8,901 nucleotides of DNA from an uncultured Gemmatimonadota bacterium (GTDB taxonomy: Bacteria > Gemmatimonadota > Gemmatimonadetes > Gemmatimonadales > Gemmatimonadaceae). Every line of letters starts with the position of its first letter. Within the stretch, counting starts at the first letter, position 1. The position numbers and the translations under genes are program-made. Location of the stretch: contig CAMLIU010000043.1 of NCBI GenBank assembly GCA_946479995.1, forward strand, positions 1-8,901, read 5' to 3'. Under the pieces are notes generated by a model. The model did no database searches. It saw nothing but the letters and a program-made list of their open reading frames with translations, and was not told the DNA's origin. Shown piece by piece: positions 1 through 5,485 of this stretch.

Positions 1-37
1 TCGATGTAGGCTCGGCCCGACGATAGTGCTCTCCAGC

Positions 38-73
38 GACAGCGACATTGGTTCACGGACCGGTGTCGCTGTC
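38..73 (+). terminator. Terminator-like hairpin upstream of the amidase gene
   Basis: The arms GACAGCGACA (38-47) and TGTCGCTGTC (64-73) are perfect 10-bp reverse complements around a 16-base loop. They are followed by a pyrimidine-rich stretch with TCTTTC (75-80). It most likely terminates a gene that ends left of the window. It could instead be a structured leader of the amidase mRNA. Its position argues that amidase translation starts after it, at 104, and not at the upstream in-frame GTG at 26. Confidence 0.5.
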
Positions 74-103
74 CTCTTTCACCACACTTCCGGAGTCAAA
101 CGA

Positions 104-1969
104 GTGAGCTCACCCGAAGAACTTCTCGACGCGATCGAGCCCGAGCTCGAGCTGGCCGCCGAGGAAGCCGAGGACCGCACTGGCGTGGACCGGCGCCAGT
201 TCATGTTCATGTCGCTCATGGCCGCCGCGGCCACCACCTTCAGCGGCCGAGTGGTGCTCGCGCAGCGCGGTGAAGGCGGGGCGGCGCTGCTCGCCGGCAT
301 GGAGCCGCGATCGCTCCTGCAGCAGCAGACGCCGGCACCCTTCCCGCTCGGCAATGGCGAGCCCCCCGCCGAGCAGTTCATGCCGTGGCCCGGTGGCACC
401 GGCGACCTGATGGAGCGGATGGTGAGGAAGTACGGGGTGAAGATGTTCGATCGTGGCCCCTTCTCCGTCACCGACCGCAGCGCGTCGCTCCCGGCCACCG
501 ACGAGGCCATCGCCTACCTGCCGGCACACACCTTGTCGGCGCTGATCAGGGCGCGGAAGATCACCTCCACGCGGCTGACGAAGCTGTATCTCGACCGGCT
601 CGAGCGGCTGAACCCGACACTCAACTGCGCCGTGACCATCATGCGCGACTCGGCGATGGCCGAGGCGGCGCGCGCCGATGCGGAGCTCGCGGCCGGAAAG
701 TATCGCGGGCCGCTGCACGGACTGCCGTACGGGGTGAAGGATCTCTTCGCCACGAAGGGGGTGCGCACCACGTGGGGGGCGGCCGACTTCAAGGAGCGCG
801 TCATAGACGAAGACGCCGAAGTCGTGCAGCGGCTGCGCAACGCCGGCGCGGTGCTGATCGCCAAGCTGACGACGGGACTGTTCGCGCAGAACGACCAGTG
901 GTTCGGCGGACGCACGAACAACCCGTGGAACCTGTCGCAGGGCTCGAGTGGCTCGTCGGCCGGTCCGGCGTCGGCCACGGCGGCGGGATGCGTGGCATTC
1001 GGCATCGGCACGGAGACGCAGGGCTCCATCGTGTCACCATCGGTGCGCTGCGGAGTGAGCGCGCTGCGTCCCACCTTCGGTCGCGTGAGCCGCGCCGGCG
1101 GGATGGTGCTGTCGTGGTCCCAGGATCGCGTCGGTCCCATCTGCCGCACCATCGAGGACTGCGCGATGGTGTTCCACGCCATTCACGGGGTGGATCCGAA
1201 TGATCCCTCCACCGTCACGACGCCATTTCACTTCGACGCGAACGTCGACCTGTCGAAGCTGCGCATCGGTGTGGATCCGGGACGGCCGAGCCCCGACGCG
1301 AGCCGGCCCTTCCTCGCCGATCCCGGCGCGCCGTCGGAGCTCGTGGCGAAGCTTCGCGAGCTCGGCATGAACCCGAAGACCATCGGCCCGCGTCCCACGG
1401 TGCCTGGCATCGGCCAGGGTTCGCTCAACGTGGAGTACGCGGCGGCGTTCGAGTCGTACGTCGAACGCAAGGCGCGGGAGATCGGCCTCGACCTGAACAC
1501 CGTGCTCGCGCCGCCGAAGAACGGCGAGCCGTATCCCGGCACCGTTCCGCCACCGGCCGGTCCACCCAGTCCGATGGCCCCGGCGGACTGGAACCCGCGG
1601 TTCGTGGCGGGGCGGATCGTGAAGGGATACGAGTACCTGCAGACGCAGCGTCGCCGCTACGTGCTCGTCACGCGGTGGGCGGAGTTCATGAAGGACCTCG
1701 ACCTGTTCATCGGCTCGTGGAGCGCGGACATCGGGCCGAATGCGCAGACGGGCCATCCGTGCGCGGTGGTGCCGTACAAGTTCGACGTGCCGCAGCAGCC
1801 GAACCGCGGCTCGCGCGACACCACCACGCCGCCACCGCCGCCGCTTCAGCCGCAGCCGATCTGTGGCGTCATCACCGGCGCGCTGTACAACGACGACGTG
1901 ATCCTGGGCGTGGCGCACAAGTTCCAGGTGCACAACGACGTGGTGAACAAACACCCGGCGTTGACGTAA
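104..1969 (+). CDS. Secreted (Tat-type) amidase of the amidase-signature family
   Basis: This 621-residue protein is an amidase-signature hydrolase, a family that cleaves amide bonds with a Ser-cisSer-Lys triad. The triad is visible: Lys212 in GLPYGVKDLF, cis-Ser284 in GSSGSSAG and nucleophile Ser308 in GTETQGSIVSPS. The 24-residue spacing between the two serines is that of GatA. Residues 1-28 are acidic. They precede a twin-arginine motif, DRRQFMFM (Arg30-Arg31), and a hydrophobic stretch ending near VVLAQ (residue 54), so export by Tat is likely. Near the C-terminus a proline run (about 576-585) interrupts the usual fold. GTG 104 is chosen because GGAG lies 8 bases before it and a hairpin (38-73) separates it from GTG 26. 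The frame is, however, open to the window edge, so a longer N-terminus cannot be excluded. It is not a cytoplasmic GatA, because of the signal and because no gatB or gatC is nearby. The substrate is unknown. Confidence 0.92.
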   Translation: MSSPEELLDAIEPELELAAEEAEDRTGVDRRQFMFMSLMAAAATTFSGRVVLAQRGEGGAALLAGMEPRSLLQQQTPAPFPLGNGEPPAEQFMPWPGGTGDLMERMVRKYGVKMFDRGPFSVTDRSASLPATDEAIAYLPAHTLSALIRARKITSTRLTKLYLDRLERLNPTLNCAVTIMRDSAMAEAARADAELAAGKYRGPLHGLPYGVKDLFATKGVRTTWGAADFKERVIDEDAEVVQRLRNAGAVLIAKLTTGLFAQNDQWFGGRTNNPWNLSQGSSGSSAGPASATAAGCVAFGIGTETQGSIVSPSVRCGVSALRPTFGRVSRAGGMVLSWSQDRVGPICRTIEDCAMVFHAIHGVDPNDPSTVTTPFHFDANVDLSKLRIGVDPGRPSPDASRPFLADPGAPSELVAKLRELGMNPKTIGPRPTVPGIGQGSLNVEYAAAFESYVERKAREIGLDLNTVLAPPKNGEPYPGTVPPPAGPPSPMAPADWNPRFVAGRIVKGYEYLQTQRRRYVLVTRWAEFMKDLDLFIGSWSADIGPNAQTGHPCAVVPYKFDVPQQPNRGSRDTTTPPPPPLQPQPICGVITGALYNDDVILGVAHKFQVHNDVVNKHPALT

Positions 1970-2025
1970 CGCGTTGCGGTAGCTTCAGTTCGGGCACAGT
2001 CTCACGGGTATCCACGGACGAGGAC

Positions 2026-2055
2026 GGCGAGCGCACGGTCGGTGATGCGCTCGCC
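2026..2055 (+). terminator. Putative terminator hairpin of the amidase gene
   Basis: GGCGAGCGCA (2026-2035) and TGCGCTCGCC (2046-2055) form a perfect 10-bp stem with a 10-base loop, 56 bases after the amidase stop codon. The downstream sequence ACCATCCTTATA is only weakly T-rich. Position and stem strength favour a terminator, but the poor U-tract leaves this uncertain. Confidence 0.5.
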
Positions 2056-2090
2056 ACCATCCTTATACAGAGAGCCCGACGTGAAGAAAG

Positions 2091-2108
2091 TCCCACCCCG
2101 GGGTGGGA
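2091..2108. repeat. 18-bp perfect palindrome
   Basis: TCCCACCCCGGGGTGGGA is a perfect 9+9 palindrome with no spacer. As RNA it would form a strong GC stem. On the minus strand it is followed by CTTTCTTC, which makes it terminator-like in that direction, although no minus-strand gene is recognised here. It may equally be a protein-binding site or an outlying member of the hairpin family to its right, which also uses GGGAGG/CCTCCC-type arms. Confidence 0.6.
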
Positions 2109-2191
2109 AGCGTCCGGCGATCGTGGACGATGGCGACGGCGCGCGACTGATTGGGTCGTTCGACCGCCGCGACCTTCTCATTCCACGGGAC

Positions 2192-2284
2192 GATGTCCGC
2201 GTCGCTCGCCAGAAGTGTCGGGCCACGCGGACGGATGTCCGCGTCGCTCGCCAGAAGTGTCGGGCCACGCGGACGGATGTCCGC
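2192..2284. repeat. Exact 42-bp tandem repeat, 2.2 copies
   Basis: The 42-base unit at 2192-2233 recurs without a mismatch at 2234-2275, and its first nine bases (GATGTCCGC) start a third copy at 2276-2284. Each junction forms a hairpin: CGCGGAC (2226-2232), loop GGAT, GTCCGCG (2237-2243), and a nearly identical one 42 bases later (2268-2285, last pair mismatched). Identity of the copies indicates a recent duplication. The unit length is divisible by three, so frames stay open through it, but no supporting start, RBS or domain suggests translation. Confidence 0.85.
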
Positions 2285-2291
2285 AGTCGAC

Positions 2292-2650
2292 GGGCCGTTG
2301 GGTACCCTGCCGTGGTCGAATGGCAGCACCACGCGCGAAGTGCTGCACCCTCCCGCGGTCGATGGGATGCACGCCACTGCCGGCTTGCCACGATCCCCGC
2401 GCGCTTCGGCGCCTCCATCGGCGGACGTGACGTGGCAAACGGGGCGTGTGTCCCTTCCCCCGCGAGGTGTGGTACCTCCCATCGGTAGACATGGCAGGTC
2501 CCACGCGAGGTGTGGTACCCCTCATCGGGAGGTGTGTCACCTCCGCCGGGAGGCGTGGTACCTGTCATCGGGAGGCATGCACCCTCCCTCGCGAGGCGTG
2601 GTATTTGTCATTGGGAGGCATGCACCCTCCCGCGGGCGGTGTGCAGGACA
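2292..2650. repeat. Degenerate tandem array of about 43-bp hairpin units
   Basis: Units begin at 2462, 2505, 2548, 2591 and 2634, exactly 43 bases apart. Those at 2548 and 2591 agree at 38 of 43 positions. More diverged units fit at 2292, 2335, 2378 and 2421. Each unit looks like two half-units of 21-22 bases starting GGGAGG or GCGAGG. Several half-units are hairpins: GAGGT/ACCTC (2464-2478), GGAGGTG-TGT-CACCTCC (2528-2544), and GGGAGG-loop-CCTCCC in the 19-mer present at 2570-2588 and again at 2613-2631. Longer folds also exist, such as 2469-2482 with 2491-2504 (12 of 14 paired) and TTGCCACG (2385-2392) with CGTGGCAA (2431-2438). Neighbouring copies are more alike than distant ones, as expected of tandem expansion followed by decay. 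No family name is offered. Confidence 0.75.
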
Positions 2651-2684
2651 CTGTGGGCGATGAAGCAGGGCGCGCTCCGGGTCG

Positions 2685-2714
2685 TTGCCTTCCCCCTCCA
2701 GCGTGCCGTAGCTT
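2685..2714 (+). promoter_or_regulatory. Possible promoter of the asparaginase gene
   Basis: TTGCCT (2685-2690) and TAGCTT (2709-2714) are separated by 18 bases, and TAGCTT fits the TANNNT form of a -10 element. It ends seven bases before the ATG at 2722, so transcription would begin at or next to the start codon. No Shine-Dalgarno sequence is seen in that gap, which agrees with a leaderless transcript. This is pattern-based only. Confidence 0.4.
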
Positions 2715-2721
2715 CGGCACC

Positions 2722-3750
2722 ATGACACTCCTTCGCCGCTTTACCATCGCACTGCTCGCCTGTGCGGCTCCGCTCACGGCGCAATCCCCTCGACCCACCG
2801 TACTCGTCATCGGCACGGGGGGCACCATCGGATCATCGGGCGCCTACTGGACCGGTCGCGCGACGCGCGTGCCGATCGAGCAGCTCGTGAAGGTGCCGGG
2901 AATCGACTCCGTGGCGACGATGGAGAGCGAGCAGCTCTGGAACGTCGCCTCCGGATCCATCGGACCGTCGCGGTGGCTCGAGCTGTCGCGCCACATCGCC
3001 GACCGTTTCCGTGCGCGGCCGGAGCTCTCGGGGGTGATCGTCACCCACGGCACCGACACCATGGAGGAGACGGCGTACTTCCTCGACCTCACGCTGCCGG
3101 GTGACAAGCCGGTCATCGTCACCGGCGCCATGCGGCCGTCGGACATGGCCGGTGCCGACGGGCCGGCGAACCTGACGAGCAGCGCGCGCGTCGCTACCGA
3201 TCCCCGCGCGCGTGGACGCGGCGCGATGGTGGTGATGGACGACCGCGTCTTCGCCGCGCGCGACGTGACGAAGACGAACAGCACCCGCGTGGAGACCTTC
3301 CAGGCACCGGAGCGCGGACCGATCGCGATCGTGGAGCCCGAAGGGGTAAGCTATCACCGGCCATCGCCCGGCCGCGCCACGCCGGCGTTCGACGTCGGCG
3401 GCGTGCGCGAGCTGCCACGGGTGGACATCGTGTACGCCTACGCCGGCGCGGACAGCGTACCGATCGACGCGCTCGTCGCTGCCGGTGCAAAGGGGCTCGT
3501 CATCTCCGGCGTGGGGCGTGGCAACATCGCGCCGGGCCAGGGCGCGGCGCTGCGCCGTGCGCGCGACAAGGGCGTGGTCATCGTCGTGACGACGCGCACG
3601 GGCTCCGGCGGCGTGCCGATCAGGCGCGGTGACGGCATGATCGGCGCCGGCGACCTCAACGCGCAGAAGGCGCGCGTGCTGCTCACGCTCGCGCTGTCGC
3701 GGACGTCGGATCCCGCGGAGGTGGCGAGGATCTTCGAGAGTCAGCAGTAG
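2722..3750 (+). CDS. ansB: Periplasmic type II L-asparaginase
   Basis: This 342-residue enzyme should hydrolyse L-asparagine to aspartate and ammonia in the periplasm. Both signature regions are present: GTGGTIG with catalytic Thr35, and VTHGTDTMEETAYFLDL with Thr111-Asp112. Lys184 in DVTKTN completes the second catalytic site. GAMRPSDMAGADGPANL, SGVGRGNI and the C-terminal NAQKARVLL follow the same order as in E. coli AnsB. The tyrosine of the flexible lid is probably Tyr42, in a shortened loop. The cysteine pair that forms the AnsB disulfide is absent, and the segment around AnsB Glu283 is shorter. Residues 1-20 form a signal peptide, probably cut at LTA-Q; LLAC at 11-14 could alternatively be read as a lipobox. 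ATG 2722 is chosen because it begins the signal peptide; the frame is open further upstream but enters the repeat array. The gene converges on the esterase gene, with a shared terminator between them. Confidence 0.95.
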   Translation: MTLLRRFTIALLACAAPLTAQSPRPTVLVIGTGGTIGSSGAYWTGRATRVPIEQLVKVPGIDSVATMESEQLWNVASGSIGPSRWLELSRHIADRFRARPELSGVIVTHGTDTMEETAYFLDLTLPGDKPVIVTGAMRPSDMAGADGPANLTSSARVATDPRARGRGAMVVMDDRVFAARDVTKTNSTRVETFQAPERGPIAIVEPEGVSYHRPSPGRATPAFDVGGVRELPRVDIVYAYAGADSVPIDALVAAGAKGLVISGVGRGNIAPGQGAALRRARDKGVVIVVTTRTGSGGVPIRRGDGMIGAGDLNAQKARVLLTLALSRTSDPAEVARIFESQQ

Positions 3751-3751
3751 C

Positions 3752-3789
3752 GAGTGAGCCGCGGTGATGAACGATACCGCGGCTCGCTC
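3752..3789. terminator. Bidirectional terminator hairpin between convergent genes
   Basis: GAGTGAGCCGCGGT (3752-3765) pairs with ACCGCGGCTCGCTC (3776-3789) as a 14-bp stem with one G-U wobble and a 10-base loop. It occupies almost all of the 39 bases between the asparaginase stop (TAG, 3748-3750) and the esterase stop (TCA on +, 3790-3792). The stem reads the same from both sides, so it can serve both transcripts. There is no clear U-tract in either direction. Confidence 0.75.
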
Positions 3790-5397
3790 TCAGTATCTCC
3801 AGCTCTTCAGGTCCGCTCCCGCCGGCGCGTACTTCTCCATGTGCGCCGTCATCTTCATCATCAGCTCGTTCATCGGCGGCCCCCAGCAGTGCGGCGCCAT
3901 CGGCTGGAAGACGATCTCCCCCGTCCACTTCGGGTTCGTCGCCTTGCTCAGGAAGTCGTGCAGCAGGTGCACGCCGTCGTTCAGGTAGTACGAGTCGGCG
4001 TCGCCCACGTAGACGTTGATCTTGTTCGCCACCTTCGGGCCGAGCGTCGCCCAGTTGCGCTCGAGCATGTAGCGCAGGTCGTAGTGCTCCTTCCAGTACT
4101 GGGCGACCGTGTGGTCGATCACGCCGGTCTCCTTGTTCCAGATGCGCGCCGGATAGCCGTCGGGGCCAACGGGGCCGTACGTCGCCTCCCAGATGTCCCA
4201 CTGGCCCCCCGAGCGTGAGCGATCGCCCTGGACGAGCTCGAACCAGTTCTCGTCCTTCATCATCGCCATGATGTTCCCGTCGGGGCGACGACGCGTGGGG
4301 CGCTCCACCTTCATCCAGCCGCGATCGAACCAGTACGCGTTGGTGTCGGCGTAGACGTTGACGATCTGGTGGTAGCGGAAATCCACGCCATCCGGGCATA
4401 GCGACCATACACCTCCATAGAAGTCCGGATACATCACCTGCTTGGCGAGCGAGATCCAGCCGCCCGTCGAGCCGCCGGTGAGCAGCCGCGCCCACGGCTG
4501 GCCGATGACCCGGAACTTCTTCTCCACGGCGGGAATGAGCTCCTGCATGATGGCGTCGCCGAACGGGCCGTTGTTCGCCGAGTTCACGCCGTAGGAGTCG
4601 TCGTAGAAGGGCGACGGATGCTGCAGCGTGACGATGATCATGCGCGGCGCGGAGTCCGAGGCCCAGAAGGGCGTGGAACCGACGCGCGGGGCGCGGAGGG
4701 AGAAATGTCCCTCGTCGTAGACGACGGGATACTTCACGTCCGGGTGCTCGTCGTAGCCCTTCGGGAGAAGGATGGTCGCGCCGAGGTAGATGGGATGCCC
4801 CCACCACTTCGTGAGGATGGCGCTCTGGATCCTCACGCGCCGCACGTTTTCCGAGTCGGGAGGCACGACGATGGGCGGGATGACCTTGTCGGCGACGAGG
4901 CGGATCGGCGTCGGCGATGCGGGGTCGTAGGCAATCTTCACCGGGTCGCCGTAGAGATTGCCCGGCGAGCGCTTCCAGTCCTGCCCTTCCCACTGGTCCA
5001 TGTGCAGCCACACCGTGTGGCCGTCGGCGCGCGCGAACTTCGTGTAGACGTTCACGAACGGCTGCGCCCAGTACTCGCCCTTCGGGATGTCGCGGAGGCT
5101 GCGGACGGGGAATCCGAACGCCTTCGCGTCGATCACGGCGGGCGCGCCGGGTGAGAGGCTGCTCACGTTGACGGCGAAGAGCGGCACGCCGGTCTCGCTC
5201 GTCTGCTGGATGGGCGTGTTGCGTGGGTCGCTGGTGCGGCTCAGGGCGACGTACACGCGGCCGGTGATCGGCTCGGCGTGCGCCTGCTTCGGGAAGGTGA
5301 TCTCGAAGCGGGGGGTAGGGCGGGCAGGCGCCTGCGCGTGGACAGAGGCCGCCGAAGCGAGTGCACCGAGCACGAAGGAGAGAGTGGTTATTCGCAT
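3790..5397 (-). CDS. Secreted esterase-like alpha/beta hydrolase
   Basis: The 535-residue product starts with a signal peptide (residues 1-21, cut near VHA-Q). An N-terminal beta-rich region (about 30-180) begins with FEITFPKQ...GRVYVALSR. The catalytic part (about 190-520) resembles the putative esterase family that includes enterochelin esterase-like and esterase D proteins. The nucleophile elbow is GGSTGG with Ser310. Candidate partners are Asp466 or Asp468 in YVGDADSY and His503 in APHCWG. This order and spacing fit an alpha/beta hydrolase triad. The two-part build recalls Fes-like enzymes, but the substrate cannot be read from the sequence. At over 500 residues it is longer than a minimal esterase, owing to the N-terminal domain and insertions around 330-450. 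ATG at 5397 is preceded by AGGAAAG about eight bases upstream. The gene is divergent from the lipoprotein gene and convergent with the asparaginase gene. Confidence 0.88.
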   Translation of the reverse strand: MRITTLSFVLGALASAASVHAQAPARPTPRFEITFPKQAHAEPITGRVYVALSRTSDPRNTPIQQTSETGVPLFAVNVSSLSPGAPAVIDAKAFGFPVRSLRDIPKGEYWAQPFVNVYTKFARADGHTVWLHMDQWEGQDWKRSPGNLYGDPVKIAYDPASPTPIRLVADKVIPPIVVPPDSENVRRVRIQSAILTKWWGHPIYLGATILLPKGYDEHPDVKYPVVYDEGHFSLRAPRVGSTPFWASDSAPRMIIVTLQHPSPFYDDSYGVNSANNGPFGDAIMQELIPAVEKKFRVIGQPWARLLTGGSTGGWISLAKQVMYPDFYGGVWSLCPDGVDFRYHQIVNVYADTNAYWFDRGWMKVERPTRRRPDGNIMAMMKDENWFELVQGDRSRSGGQWDIWEATYGPVGPDGYPARIWNKETGVIDHTVAQYWKEHYDLRYMLERNWATLGPKVANKINVYVGDADSYYLNDGVHLLHDFLSKATNPKWTGEIVFQPMAPHCWGPPMNELMMKMTAHMEKYAPAGADLKSWRY

Positions 5398-5485
5398 GCG
5401 ACAAACTTTCCTGTCGGCGCGCGCACACGCCAGACGCTGTGACGAACGTCATGGCCTCGGCGTGATTTGCGGGTTAATGTGGGCC
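5398..5485. promoter_or_regulatory. Divergent intergenic region with a small inverted repeat
   Basis: These 88 bases must carry the promoters of both the esterase (-) and the lipoprotein (+) genes. TGACG-AA-CGTCA (5440-5451) is a short perfect inverted repeat near the middle, a possible operator. On +, TAATGT (5475-5480) fits a TANNNT -10 element five bases before the ATG at 5486, without a convincing -35 or Shine-Dalgarno sequence. No good -10 element was found for the minus strand. Confidence 0.3.

Larger units (their letters stand above)
1970..2721. other. Intergenic region of about 750 bases without a credible gene
   Basis: Long reading frames are open here on both strands, but they overlap each other, have low-complexity Arg/Ser/Pro-rich translations and match no family I recognise. 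The 43-base repeat spacing in the right half is not a multiple of three, so no repeat protein is encoded there. What the region does hold is structure: a 10-bp hairpin (2026-2055), a perfect palindrome (2091-2108), an exact 42-bp tandem repeat (2192-2284), a degenerate array of about 43-bp units (2292-2650), and a possible promoter for the asparaginase gene (2685-2714). Confidence 0.75.

Noticed and set aside
1034..1954. 306-codon minus-strand frame opposite the amidase
   Set aside because: It is antisense to a gene with a complete catalytic triad; its His/Arg-rich translation is a GC-rich shadow with no domain.
2063..2069. TTATACA as a -10 promoter element
   Set aside because: No -35-like sequence at suitable distance and no gene begins shortly downstream.
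2292..2650. CRISPR array
   Set aside because: Repeats are contiguous and degenerate with no unique spacers, and no cas gene is present.
2192..2650. Insertion sequence or transposon remnant
   Set aside because: No transposase fragment, no terminal inverted repeats bounding the block and no target-site duplication could be identified.
2002..2663. Several overlapping open frames of 120-188 codons on both strands in the gene-free region
   Set aside because: They overlap each other on both strands, have low-complexity Arg/Ser/Pro-rich translations, lack convincing ribosome binding sites and cross repeats with a 43-base period that shifts frame at every unit.
1970..2721. tRNA or other standard RNA gene
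   Set aside because: No cloverleaf, no T-loop consensus and no recognisable conserved RNA motif were found.
3683..5452. 589-codon minus-strand frame overlapping the esterase
   Set aside because: It lies in another frame of the esterase gene, has an Arg-rich low-complexity translation and runs into the asparaginase gene; the 535-residue frame has the signal peptide and GGSTGG motif.
5087..5485. Longer N-terminus of the lipoprotein gene
   Set aside because: It would overlap the divergent esterase gene and place the lipobox signal inside the protein; the start at 5486 gives a normal lipoprotein signal.
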